Part shown: one piece after another, positions 7,998-16,380 of the stretch
Position numbering within the stretch: position 1 is the stretch's first letter
Layout of the letters: the number at the start of each line of letters is the position of its first letter
From: Candidatus Sphingomonas colombiensis
GTDB taxonomy: Bacteria > Pseudomonadota > Alphaproteobacteria > Sphingomonadales > Sphingomonadaceae
Direction of reading: 5' to 3'
DNA: 64,000 nt
NCBI GenBank assembly: GCA_029202845.1
Contig: CP119315.1
Span: forward strand, 2,759,001-2,823,000
Made by a program: the position numbers and the translations under genes
The notes under the pieces: generated by a model
Database searches by the model: none
Told to the model about the DNA's origin: nothing
The model's input: the letters and a program-made list of their open reading frames with translations, nothing else

Positions 7998-8782
7998 GCG
8001 AAGAACTGCTGATCGCGGACGATGCTGGCGTCCGCACCATCACCCTGAACCGGCCGGATCGGCTTAATGCGCTCAACGCGGCGCTGATGGGTCCGCTCGC
8101 CGATGCGTGCGCGGATGCGGCGCGCGATCAGAGCGTGGGCTGCCTGATCGTGACGGGCGCGGGGAGGGGTTTCTGTTCAGGAGGCGACCTAAAAGACGGC
8201 GGTGGCGACCGTGCCGTCGTACCACCCAATCGCGATAGCGGCGCGCGCACGGAACAGGGCTTCACCCGCCTGCGCGGGTTTATGGAAACAGCACGACTGC
8301 TCCATGAGATGCCCAAGCCGACGATAGCGATGGTCAACGGCCCGGTCGCCGGCGCGGGGATCGGTATCGCCGGTGCGTGCGACCTCCGCTTCGCCGCCGA
8401 AAGCGCGACCTTCCTAACCGCGTTCGATCGCATCGGCGCTGGCGGCGACTTCGGATCGACGTGGTTTTGGACCAAGATTCTCGGCACCGGCGCGGCGCGC
8501 GAGTTGTTCCTCCTGGGCGAGAAGCTGTCGGCGCAGGAGGCGTTCGCCAAGGGGATCTACACTCGCTTGTTTACGGACGGTGACCTTGCGGCGGAGACGA
8601 TGAAGGCCGCGCGCCGGCTCGCCGACGGGCCGCGCATGGGGTTTCGTTATATGAAGGCGAACCTGAATCTGGCGGAGGATGGTGTATTCGAGGCGGCGCT
8701 CGATCACGAGGCGCTCAATATGACCCTCTCCACACAGGCTACGGCGGCGATCTGGAAAGCCACGCAGGGACAGAAAGCATGA
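7994..8782 (+). CDS. crotonase-fold protein lacking both canonical glutamates
   Basis: This 262-aa enoyl-CoA hydratase/isomerase-family protein couples to the MaoC gene by ATGA. The oxyanion-hole segments are present (GRGFCSGGDL and NGPVAGAGIGIAGACD). By alignment to the usual GGGxEL and PExxLGL motifs, the first catalytic Glu is Gly (AGIGIAGACD) and the second is Phe-Asp (TAFDRIGAGG). It is therefore unlikely to be a standard hydratase; an isomerase, hydrolase or C-C lyase activity is possible. Its stop overlaps the start of the next gene. Confidence 0.85.
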   Translation: MSEELLIADDAGVRTITLNRPDRLNALNAALMGPLADACADAARDQSVGCLIVTGAGRGFCSGGDLKDGGGDRAVVPPNRDSGARTEQGFTRLRGFMETARLLHEMPKPTIAMVNGPVAGAGIGIAGACDLRFAAESATFLTAFDRIGAGGDFGSTWFWTKILGTGAARELFLLGEKLSAQEAFAKGIYTRLFTDGDLAAETMKAARRLADGPRMGFRYMKANLNLAEDGVFEAALDHEALNMTLSTQATAAIWKATQGQKA

Positions 8783-9960
8783 TCGACACCCCCGCACTGC
8801 ACGCTCATGCCCTGGCGTCGCTCGAGGCGGCGGACATCGTGCTGGCGCATGCCGATCTCGCGATCGATGGGGCGTATCTTTCAGAGCATGTGACCCGGGA
8901 GTTCGTCGATGCGGAGATCGGCGGCCATATACCCGGCGCCGCGCTCACCGATCTCGTGGTCGAGGCTGAACACGACGGCATGACGGAGCGCCGGAAGTGG
9001 CGGCTGGAATGGAATGACGTTGGGGCAGCTGCCGGGCTGCCCGGTTCGGTCTTCGTCAAAGCAACGCCGGACGGACCGTATCTACGCGAGACCCTCGCGA
9101 TGCTCCACATGGCTGAGCATGAAGTGCGCTTCTACGCCGAGGTTCAGCCCGAAGTGTCGATGATCGCGCCGCGTGGGTGGTTCGGGCGGAGTTACCCAGG
9201 CGGACGCTTCCTGCTGGTAGTCGGCGATCTGGAAGCGAGCGGGTGCCGTCCGTTCTGGAGTAAGGATCATTGTACGCCTGAACATGCGCGAGCGGTGGTG
9301 ACGGCGCTTGCCACGCTACATGCGCGGTTCTGGCAATCCGATCGCTTTGATCGCGATCTTTCATGGGTAAGACCGCGCACGCGCAAACTGGGCGCGGCGT
9401 GGCACCGCCGTTCGTTTGTTCACGCGCGCAAGGCGTTTCTGGCGAGCGATCGCGGGCTGAATCTGCCCGCGTCCGTTCGTGATACGCTTGAGCTGTGGTC
9501 GATGCACGATCTGGAGGTTTACGATTATTGGGATCGCCTGCCCGCCACATTGCTGCACGGCGACAGCCACCTCGGCAACACCTACGCCAAACCCGATGGC
9601 AGCGCCGGCCTGTTCGACTGGCAGGTGATCTTTCGCGGGCCGGGGTTGCGCGATCTTGGTTATTTCATGCTTTCGGCATTGTCGGATGACGAACGCCGCG
9701 TGCAGGAGCGTGGATTGTTCAATCATTATTGCGACGAACTCGATCGGCGCGGCATCCACCTCGATCGCGAAAAGGGGTGGCGTGACCTCTCGTTGCTCAC
9801 GCTCGACAGCATGGACGCTGTGATGAAGACGATCGCGCATGGCGGCTATGGCCATGCTGCGAGCGGGCTTGAGCGCAGCCTTCAGTCACGGATCGGCGCA
9901 ATGATCGATCGCGATGTCGGAGAGCTGTTGGCGACCGTGATCGCCAACGGCGAACTCTGA
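8779..9960 (+). CDS. phosphotransferase-family protein (APH/choline kinase fold)
   Basis: This 393-aa kinase-like protein has the catalytic loop LLHGDSHLGNTY and the metal-binding segment GLFDWQVIFRGPGLRDLGYF, the two diagnostic motifs of the aminoglycoside phosphotransferase fold. Proteins of this branch often sit beside acyl-CoA dehydrogenase genes, where they are thought to phosphorylate a hydroxyacyl intermediate (as in ACAD10/11-type 4-hydroxy acid degradation). Here it is the third gene of the MaoC-crotonase operon, joined by ATGA. A role on a hydroxyacyl-CoA is inferred from context; antibiotic resistance seems unlikely. Confidence 0.8.
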   Translation: MIDTPALHAHALASLEAADIVLAHADLAIDGAYLSEHVTREFVDAEIGGHIPGAALTDLVVEAEHDGMTERRKWRLEWNDVGAAAGLPGSVFVKATPDGPYLRETLAMLHMAEHEVRFYAEVQPEVSMIAPRGWFGRSYPGGRFLLVVGDLEASGCRPFWSKDHCTPEHARAVVTALATLHARFWQSDRFDRDLSWVRPRTRKLGAAWHRRSFVHARKAFLASDRGLNLPASVRDTLELWSMHDLEVYDYWDRLPATLLHGDSHLGNTYAKPDGSAGLFDWQVIFRGPGLRDLGYFMLSALSDDERRVQERGLFNHYCDELDRRGIHLDREKGWRDLSLLTLDSMDAVMKTIAHGGYGHAASGLERSLQSRIGAMIDRDVGELLATVIANGEL

Positions 9961-10091
9961 GGGGATTAACGCGGGCCCGAGTTCTGGATTCTGCGTGTCG
10001 TAAAGTGCGGGGCGGCGTGGCGCTTGTCGCGCGGTTGACTAAAGACCTATATGCGTGACTTCAGACGCCGCGGGACCATGGAGCATTCCGA

Positions 10092-10898
10092 TCAGTGATC
10101 GCGCTTGCGGGCGATGCCAAGCGGGACGAGCGGATATAGCAGCTGCCGCCACCACGCATGCTCGCCCCCGGGGAGCCCATAACGCCATGGTCGCTGGGCG
10201 GGGGTGTGAAGCGTTCCGAACAATCGGTCGTAAATGCTCACCATCGTACAGAAGTTGCGATAGGCGGTCCCATCGCGACCGTAGCCATGATGCGCGTGGT
10301 GGATCCGCGGGGTGATGAGGATCCACTCCAGCGCGGTAATCATGTGCCGCCCGCCCGGAACATGGGCGATGATCGCATCATCCCAACGCCAATCGCTGTG
10401 GGTCAGCGCATTCCACGCCATGATCGTGACGTAGAATATCGTCGTGGCTTGGATCATGCCGAGGTAGAAACCGGCCGCAGCGATCCATGTGTAGCTATGG
10501 ACCAGCGGCCAGACCAGGTTGGTCCGATACATCAGCGTGACATTTACATATGGTGCGCTGTGATGTGTCCGATGCATCCCATGTAAGATTGGGTGGCGAA
10601 CCGGATTGTGCGCTGTGCGGTGGATCCAATATTGCAGGAATTCAGCGAGGAACAGCAGCGTGAGGAAGCTGGGAATAATCGGTGATCCCGCCAACGCTCC
10701 CTTGTACGCGGGAATAAGCAAGCCGATGATTGTGGCGGTTAGCCACGCCATTGCGATGCGGGTTACCTGAGTTGAGGCAATCACGGCGCCAATCATGAAA
10801 AAGTCCTGCCGCCGGTGAACCTTGCGATGCCGGCCGGTCGAGATCTCGGCAATGAGGATGCCGACGACGAGGGCGAGAATCAGATATTGCGGCTGCAT
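10092..10898 (-). CDS. sterol desaturase / fatty acid hydroxylase superfamily membrane protein
   Basis: This 268-aa di-iron membrane oxygenase has four or more hydrophobic segments and the conserved histidine clusters HRTAH, HGMHRTHH and HHAHH that ligate the iron pair. I chose the start MQPQYLIL (10898) because AAAGGA lies 6 nt before it. An upstream in-frame ATG at 10952 falls inside the LysR-type operator. The C-terminus ends with a basic tail (ARKRDH). Members hydroxylate or desaturate sterols, carotenoids or lipids. It is divergent from a LysR regulator that probably controls it. Confidence 0.8.
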   Translation of the reverse strand: MQPQYLILALVVGILIAEISTGRHRKVHRRQDFFMIGAVIASTQVTRIAMAWLTATIIGLLIPAYKGALAGSPIIPSFLTLLFLAEFLQYWIHRTAHNPVRHPILHGMHRTHHSAPYVNVTLMYRTNLVWPLVHSYTWIAAAGFYLGMIQATTIFYVTIMAWNALTHSDWRWDDAIIAHVPGGRHMITALEWILITPRIHHAHHGYGRDGTAYRNFCTMVSIYDRLFGTLHTPAQRPWRYGLPGGEHAWWRQLLYPLVPLGIARKRDH

Positions 10899-10946
10899 TG
10901 GCATTCCTTTCGGGAAGACAATCACAGCCGCTGCATCATATTTCCA

Positions 10947-10974
10947 ATGCATATTTGTTGCTTATAATATGCAT
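10947..10974. promoter_or_regulatory. 9-10-9 inverted repeat, likely LysR operator
   Basis: The arms ATGCATATT (10947-10955) and AATATGCAT (10966-10974) are perfect complements, 10 bp apart, between the desaturase-family gene (start 10898) and the divergent LysR gene (start 10993). The A/T-rich interrupted dyad and its position are typical of a LysR autoregulatory site. Confidence 0.65.
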
Positions 10975-10992
10975 GCTGCGCATATTAACTTT

Positions 10993-11985
10993 ATGGATCT
11001 CAAGAGACTTCGTCACGCGGTGGGGCTCGCGGACAGTGGCTCGTTCACCGCCGCTGCTGCTTTGCTTCATATTTCGCAGCCAGCGCTCAGCCGCAGCATC
11101 CAGGCGCTGGAGCAGGAATTTGGGATCGAGTTGTTCCGCCGTACTGCGGCCGGTGTCGCTACGACCAACGCTGGTGCGGAGATCGTTTCGCAAGCGCGCA
11201 TCCTGTTGCGTCATGCGGTACGACTTGTCGAGCACGCCAGCCATCTCGCCGGTGCGGAAGCGGGATTGGCAAGAATCGGCGTTGGCCCGATGTTTGCGGA
11301 TTTTCTCGCCCCTTTTCTGCGGGATCAATGGCAGCCGATGCAGCAGATGAGACTGCAAGTTCATGTCTTGCCAGTCGAATCGCTCATTGATCGCTTGCTT
11401 TCGGAGGAGCTCGATTTCTTCGTTGCTGACGGATCAATAGCGCGGAGGCATCCCGTATTACGGTTGCGAACGATTGGTGAGGCGGCGATCCGTTACTATG
11501 TTCGCCCCGATCATCCGCTGGCCGGATGCATCGGTGTCGATACGGAAACGCTGACGCGGTTTCCGTTAGCATCGCCTAATCTGCCAACATCGGCCGGGTC
11601 CGACGATTCGGCGCTACGCGAGACAATGCGCAGTCGCGCGGGGCAAATACATTGCGAACAGCTGTCGACCTTGGTCGATCTGGTCACTGCAAGCGATGGG
11701 GTGCTGCTTGCGATGGAACCGGCGGTGGCGGCGCAGATCGCAAGTGGGCGCCTTGTCGTTCTCGATGTTCCCGCGGTACGCGATTGGGTCGCCAGTATCG
11801 CGATCGTGCGATTAGCTGCGCGGGATCCGTCTCCCTTGGCGGAACGTCTCGCATCGGCGTTCGAACGCTTGCTTCGAGAGCGCTGGTTCGCTTCCGGAAC
11901 TTCCGAAGGCGCTGTGGCGACGCCCAGGCAAGCGGAGGGCGTTCATTCGCGCAAGACTGCGCTTCGTGAAGGCCCTCACCGCTGA
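10993..11985 (+). CDS. LysR-family transcriptional regulator
   Basis: This 330-aa regulator starts MDLKRLRHAVGLADSGSFTA. The winged HTH runs to about residue 60 (AAALLHISQPALSRSIQALEQEFG, then LFRR). The effector domain begins near 90 (LARIGVGPMFADF). An earlier in-frame ATG (10969) lies in the operator, so ATG 10993 is preferred, although no clear Shine-Dalgarno is seen. It diverges from the desaturase-family gene and probably regulates it together with itself. The inducer is unknown. Confidence 0.85.
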   Translation: MDLKRLRHAVGLADSGSFTAAAALLHISQPALSRSIQALEQEFGIELFRRTAAGVATTNAGAEIVSQARILLRHAVRLVEHASHLAGAEAGLARIGVGPMFADFLAPFLRDQWQPMQQMRLQVHVLPVESLIDRLLSEELDFFVADGSIARRHPVLRLRTIGEAAIRYYVRPDHPLAGCIGVDTETLTRFPLASPNLPTSAGSDDSALRETMRSRAGQIHCEQLSTLVDLVTASDGVLLAMEPAVAAQIASGRLVVLDVPAVRDWVASIAIVRLAARDPSPLAERLASAFERLLRERWFASGTSEGAVATPRQAEGVHSRKTALREGPHR

Positions 11986-11998
11986 TCGGAGTTCTATG

Positions 11999-12026
11999 GC
12001 CCGGCCGATTTGTTATCGGTCCGGGC
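11999..12026. terminator. hairpin between convergent LysR and SDR genes
   Basis: GCCCGGCCGAT (11999-12009) pairs with ATCGGTCCGGGC (12015-12026) with one bulged base and a 5-nt loop, just after the LysR stop and before the SDR 3' end. It could serve both genes. Confidence 0.5.
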
Positions 12027-12080
12027 GAATGTGGTTCACTCGTCACGGTCGCGCGTTCGATGAGAACGCTCTCCGCAGGG

Positions 12081-12857
12081 TCAATTCCTCAGGATGAAGC
12101 CCCCATCCACGTTGATTACCTGTCCGCTGATCCAGGCTCCCGCTGGAGAAACAAGCAGAAGCAATGCGCCGACCAGTTCGTCCGGGTTGCCGCGCGGGCG
12201 CATCACCACGCGCGCCTCGGCGGCTTGCACATAGGGGCTTTCGGCCGGCGTAAGCGCGCGCCCGGCATCGCTCATCGTCATGCCAGGCGCGATCGCGTTC
12301 ACCGCGATCCCGCTATGGCCCAGTTCGGTTGCGAGCGTAGTGGTGAGGCCGAGCAGCGCGACCTTGCTGACGCCGTAGCTGGTTTGCGCGGGAAAGGCGC
12401 CGGCCGAAAGCTGGTTGACGATACGCCCGCCGCCGCGCTCGATCATCGAGGGAACCACCGCTTGCGCACAGTGGAGCGCGCCGGTGAGATTGACCGACAA
12501 TAGCCGTTCCCATGCCTCTGTCGTGGTTTGGATCGTCGGTGTGCCGACCGCCTCCACCATCAAGGCGGCGTTGTTGACGAGGATGTCGACTCCGCCGAAC
12601 CGCTCCACCGTAGCTGCCGTCATCGCATCTACCGACGCGCGGTCGGCAATGTCGACGCGAACCGGCAACGCCGCCACACCGATCTCGTCGGCGACGGCCT
12701 TGGCGCCGTCGAAGTTGAGATCGGCGACCACGACATTGGCGCCCGCCGCCGCTAACCCCTTGGCATAGGCCGCGCCGATCGAATTGCCGCGTCCACCTGC
12801 ACCGGTGACGATCGCCACCTTCCCATCAAGGCGGAACTGATCGAGCGAAAAGGTCAT
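12081..12857 (-). CDS. short-chain dehydrogenase/reductase
   Basis: This 258-aa classical SDR carries the coenzyme motif TGAGGRGNSIG, the VNNAAL motif, a catalytic Ser in NQLSAGAF, YGVSK (Tyr/Lys) and a C-terminal GQVINVDGG. GGAG lies before ATG 12857. It lies 172 bp downstream of the ALDH on the same strand as the P450 operon, so it may be its third gene. It would oxidise an alcohol made by the P450 to a carbonyl, or reduce a carbonyl. Confidence 0.88.
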   Translation of the reverse strand: MTFSLDQFRLDGKVAIVTGAGGRGNSIGAAYAKGLAAAGANVVVADLNFDGAKAVADEIGVAALPVRVDIADRASVDAMTAATVERFGGVDILVNNAALMVEAVGTPTIQTTTEAWERLLSVNLTGALHCAQAVVPSMIERGGGRIVNQLSAGAFPAQTSYGVSKVALLGLTTTLATELGHSGIAVNAIAPGMTMSDAGRALTPAESPYVQAAEARVVMRPRGNPDELVGALLLLVSPAGAWISGQVINVDGGFILRN

Positions 12858-13029
12858 GGATTAACTCCGGTTGCGAGATGATGACGGCCGAACGGCGCCG
12901 CGCGCGGATTGCTGCGCATGAGCGGTCCAGACAGAACGGATATGCGAAGGCCACTCCGCAGCTGACCTGTCGCGCGATCGCCCAAGGCGAGCGGCGGTTT
13001 GGGCGGCGGCATGGGGCGAACGCGAGGGC

Positions 13030-14481
13030 TCATGCGATCGCGACTGTCTTGTAGCGGAGAAATTCGTCTATCCCGGCGCGACCTCCCTCCTTGCCAAAGC
13101 CGGAGATGCCGATCCCGCCGAACGGTGTGTGCGGATTGATCTGCACCGCACCATTCACATACACGCCGCCCGCGTTGAGCCGTTCCGCCAGCCGGTGAAC
13201 CCGCTTCAGATTATCCGACTGAATATACGCGGCGAGCCCATATTCGCTGTTGTTGGCGATCGCGACTGCTTCGTCCTCGTCGTGGAATTTCATCACCACC
13301 AGCGCCGGGCCGAAAATCTCCACCTGCGCTATCTCGCTTTCGGGATCGACGTCGGCGATGATCGTCGGCTCGATGAAATTCCCTTCGGCCAGCGCGCCGC
13401 CGCAGCGATTGCCGCCCAGCACGAAGCGTCCCGAGCGAGTTTCCCGGACGCGATCGAACATCCCCATCACGCGATCGGCGGCGGCGGCATTGATCAGCGG
13501 GCCAACCATCACGCCCTCCTGCAGTGGGTCCCCGACGGTAAACTGGCGAGCGATCGCGGTCAGCTTTTCCAGCACGGCGTCGTAGATGTCGGCATGAACC
13601 AGCAGCCGCGTCGGCAGGGCGCATCCCTGTCCCGACAAAACCCCGATCGTCCAGAAGATGGCGCGCTGGCAGGCTGCGTCGATATCGCAATCGGGAAACA
13701 ACAGGCTGGCCGACTTGCCGCCAAGCTCCATAACGCTCGGTTTGATCGCTTCGGCGCACGCAGCCATGATTTTGCGAGCGGTGATCGGTCCGCCGGTGAA
13801 GCTGATAAGGCCGACCTTGGGGTGGCGAACCAGGGCTTCTCCCGCCTCCGCGGTCCCGGGCATGATTGATAGGACGCCGTCGGGCACACCGGCCTCGCGC
13901 GCCAGCCGCATGAAGAGCTCGGGAGCGAAGGGGGTGATTTCGGCTGGCTTGACGATCACGCAATTGCCGGCCGCCAGCGCGGGCGCGACTTTCATCGCAA
14001 GGCTGATTACCGGGCCGTTCCAGGTGATGATGATACCGACGATGCCAATAGGCTCGGGCGCGGTGTAAGCGAACTCGCCGCGGGTATCGAAGGTCGAAAT
14101 CAGTTCGCCCGACAATTTGTCACACCAGCCGGCATAATAACGCACCCAGGCGATCGCGGTGTCGGTCATGCGTTCGCCGGCCACCAGCGGGGTGCCACCG
14201 TCCAGTGCCGCCATATGTGCGAATTCGGCGCGATGCTGCGTCATCAGGTCGGCGAGCCGGATCAGGATGTCGCGCCGCAGTTCGGGCGGTGTGCGACGCC
14301 AGCCCTCGCGCACCGCTTCTGCCGCGGCGACGGCGCGCTCTATTTCAGCGGTACCGGCGAGTGGGATGGTCGCTTGTACTTTGCCCGATACCGGATTGAC
14401 GTGATCGTGCGTGCCGCCTGACCCGCTGACGAGCGCCTCGGCGCCGATATGCAGCGCGACATTGGGGGTTTTTGTTGTCAT
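13030..14481 (-). CDS. aldehyde dehydrogenase
   Basis: This 483-aa aldehyde dehydrogenase has TWNGP with Asn155, Lys178 in IVKPAE, FTGGPITARKI, Glu252 in MELGGKSAS, Cys287 in GQGCALPTR, and the C-terminal FGGIGISGFGKEGG. It overlaps the P450 stop by 4 bp (ATGA) and so is translated with it. The pair suggests stepwise oxidation of a P450 product to a carboxylate before CoA activation. Confidence 0.92.
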   Translation of the reverse strand: MTTKTPNVALHIGAEALVSGSGGTHDHVNPVSGKVQATIPLAGTAEIERAVAAAEAVREGWRRTPPELRRDILIRLADLMTQHRAEFAHMAALDGGTPLVAGERMTDTAIAWVRYYAGWCDKLSGELISTFDTRGEFAYTAPEPIGIVGIIITWNGPVISLAMKVAPALAAGNCVIVKPAEITPFAPELFMRLAREAGVPDGVLSIMPGTAEAGEALVRHPKVGLISFTGGPITARKIMAACAEAIKPSVMELGGKSASLLFPDCDIDAACQRAIFWTIGVLSGQGCALPTRLLVHADIYDAVLEKLTAIARQFTVGDPLQEGVMVGPLINAAAADRVMGMFDRVRETRSGRFVLGGNRCGGALAEGNFIEPTIIADVDPESEIAQVEIFGPALVVMKFHDEDEAVAIANNSEYGLAAYIQSDNLKRVHRLAERLNAGGVYVNGAVQINPHTPFGGIGISGFGKEGGRAGIDEFLRYKTVAIA

Positions 14482-15680
14482 TTTCTATGATCCCATGCGA
14501 GGTGGAGCGCATTGAGCGCATAAACCGATCCGCCGCGCGTGCGCGGCGGCGGGGCGTTTTCGGCGAGACGGAAGTGGCCGATCCGCGCGAACCATTGGCG
14601 ATAGAACACCGTCAACTCGAGCCGCGCGAGATGCAGGCCAAGGCAGGTGTGAATGCCCGATCCGAAAGCGGCGTGCCGGCACGGTTTGCGATCGACATCC
14701 ACGTCGGCCGGGCAACCGTTCATCGCCGTATCCCAGCCAACCATCGCGAGCGGGGCGAGGATCATGTCGCCGGCCTTGAGTTGAACGCCAAGCAGTTCGG
14801 TGTCCTGCGCGACATAGCGCGGGATTGAGACGAAAGCGTAGCGCCGCAGCAATTCCTCGACCGCATCGGGGATACACGCCGGATCGTCGATCATCCGCTG
14901 GCGCAACGCTGCATCGCCGGCGAGGTGCCGCATCCCGAACGACATCGCGTTCACCACCGTATCGAGCCCGGCAAGGAACATCAGGAAGCCGATCGATCGC
15001 AATTCATCGTCGGTGAGCGTGCGCCCTTCGAACTCCGTCGTCAGAAGGCGGCTCATCAGATCCTCGCGCGGCTCTGTCCGGCGCGCATCGATGAGCGCGT
15101 TGATCTTGCCGTAGATCTGGAGTGCCAACCCCATGCGCGCCTCGGCGCTCCCCTGGAAATCGAAAAAAGCGACGACCAGATCGCGAAACTCGTCGAATTC
15201 CTCCAGCGGAAAGCCGAAAAGCTCCATAAACACGCTGATCGGCAGATGCGAACCGATCGACGCGACGAACTCGCAGCCATCGTTTTCGCGCACGCCCTCG
15301 ATCAGCGATTCGGTCCAATCTGCAATGCGCGCCTCGAGCGGCGCGATCGCGGCTTTCTCGAAATACGGGCGTAGCAACTGGCGGTAGGCCCGGTGCTCGG
15401 GCGGATCGAGCGATTCGGGTATCATATGGGGCTGGAAATCATTCTTCGGGATCGAAAGGTAACGGCTGGAGAATATCTCCGGATGCCGGCAGACTTCGAT
15501 CACGCCGGCGGCCGTGGTCACGACCCAGTGGCCACCATTCGCCGGGGTCCAGAACACCGGAGGCGCGGTTTCCTTAAGCGCCCAATAGCGCGCATGAACG
15601 TCGTCGAGCAGGGCTGGTTCGGCATAGAAATCGAACGCGACAACGGGCGCGCGCGTATCTGCCTTTTCTTCGCTAGGCAT
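14478..15680 (-). CDS. bacterial class I cytochrome P450
   Basis: This 400-aa soluble P450 has the I-helix AGLDT (237-241), ExxR in EELLRR (276-279), and the heme loop FGSGIHTCLG with the thiolate Cys346. The N-terminal QPHMIPESLDPPEHRAYRQLLRPYF is the usual B'/C-helix region. It should hydroxylate a small hydrophobic molecule using ferredoxin and ferredoxin reductase, neither of which is encoded in the window. It is first in a P450-ALDH-(SDR) operon and is divergent from a TetR regulator; the operator at 15721-15740 lies between them. Terpenoid or steroid-like substrates are typical of such sphingomonad enzymes, but nothing here fixes the substrate. Confidence 0.93.
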   Translation of the reverse strand: MPSEEKADTRAPVVAFDFYAEPALLDDVHARYWALKETAPPVFWTPANGGHWVVTTAAGVIEVCRHPEIFSSRYLSIPKNDFQPHMIPESLDPPEHRAYRQLLRPYFEKAAIAPLEARIADWTESLIEGVRENDGCEFVASIGSHLPISVFMELFGFPLEEFDEFRDLVVAFFDFQGSAEARMGLALQIYGKINALIDARRTEPREDLMSRLLTTEFEGRTLTDDELRSIGFLMFLAGLDTVVNAMSFGMRHLAGDAALRQRMIDDPACIPDAVEELLRRYAFVSIPRYVAQDTELLGVQLKAGDMILAPLAMVGWDTAMNGCPADVDVDRKPCRHAAFGSGIHTCLGLHLARLELTVFYRQWFARIGHFRLAENAPPPRTRGGSVYALNALHLAWDHRK

Positions 15681-15720
15681 GGGGGGACATCCTCTCCGGT
15701 TGAGGAAAAGTAAACAGCCG

Positions 15721-15740
15721 TTGACTTATCTGTCAAGTCA
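15721..15740. promoter_or_regulatory. TetR-type operator
   Basis: Two overlapping dyads occur in 20 bp: TTGAC (15721-15725) with GTCAA (15732-15736), and TGACTT (15722-15727) with AAGTCA (15735-15740). They sit 40 bp from the P450 start and 18 bp before the TetR start, as expected for a repressor that controls both. Confidence 0.65.
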
Positions 15741-15757
15741 GCGGCAAGGGGCGGGTG

Positions 15758-16309
15758 ATGGCACAGCGTGATGCAGAGGCGACACGGGCGAAAATTCTTC
15801 GGGAGGCGATCACGGCGTTCTCCACGGTGGGCTATGCCGCCACTGGGGTGCGCCAGATATGCGAAGCGGCGGGCGTCAATCAGGCGCTCGTGAACCGCTA
15901 TTTTGGCTCGAAACTCGGCCTGTTCCGCGCGGCGATAGATGCAACGCTTGATGTCACGATCATTACCGCACTGGGTCGTGAAGGCCTCGCCGAAAAACTC
16001 GCCGCGGCGTTTGTCGCCTCGCGCGTGGATTCACCGAACCCGCTGCCGATGATGATGTTTGGCGCCGCAGATCCCGACGCGCAAAGGGTTGCGCAAAGCG
16101 AACTCGAATCGCGCATCATTGATCCGCTGGCCGCGTTCCTCGGCGGGGCGGACGCCAGAGACAAGGCGAGCCGTCTCGTCGCGATCGCCGCGGGTTTCTT
16201 CACCTATCGCATTCTCTACCCACTGGCCGCGTTCGGCGAGGCATCGGAGGAAGGGCAGAGCCGCTGGCTCGGCGAAGCTTTTGCTACCGCGCTCGCCGAT
16301 CCGAAATAA
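15758..16309 (+). CDS. TetR-family transcriptional regulator
   Basis: This 183-aa protein has an N-terminal TetR HTH (TRAKILREAITAFSTVGY, then GVRQICEAAGVNQALVNRYFGSK) and a helical ligand domain. I prefer ATG 15758 over GTG 15755, because AAGGGG lies 6 nt before it. It is divergent from the P450 operon, which it probably represses until substrate or product binds. It ends just before the promoter of the TonB receptor. Confidence 0.85.
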   Translation: MAQRDAEATRAKILREAITAFSTVGYAATGVRQICEAAGVNQALVNRYFGSKLGLFRAAIDATLDVTIITALGREGLAEKLAAAFVASRVDSPNPLPMMMFGAADPDAQRVAQSELESRIIDPLAAFLGGADARDKASRLVAIAAGFFTYRILYPLAAFGEASEEGQSRWLGEAFATALADPK

Positions 16310-16315
16310 TCGAGC

Positions 16316-16358
16316 TTGCCCATCTTAGATGACCTAGTTATATAAATAGCATAACTAG
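16316..16358 (+). promoter_or_regulatory. promoter with overlapping shared operator
   Basis: TTGCCC (16316-16321) and TATATA (16339-16344) are spaced 17 bp, a sigma70-like promoter for the TonB receptor. The shared motif ACCTAGTTATAT (16332-16343) overlaps the -10 box, and an inverted half ATAACTAG follows at 16351-16358. The arrangement suits repression. Confidence 0.6.
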
Positions 16359-16380
16359 ACGAACATTTGGGGAGGGCTTG

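Noticed and set aside
10036..10053. GACTAAAGACCTATATG as a further copy of the shared motif
   Set aside because: Too many mismatches to the TAACTAGGT core, and it lies between the 3' ends of two convergent genes, not before a start.
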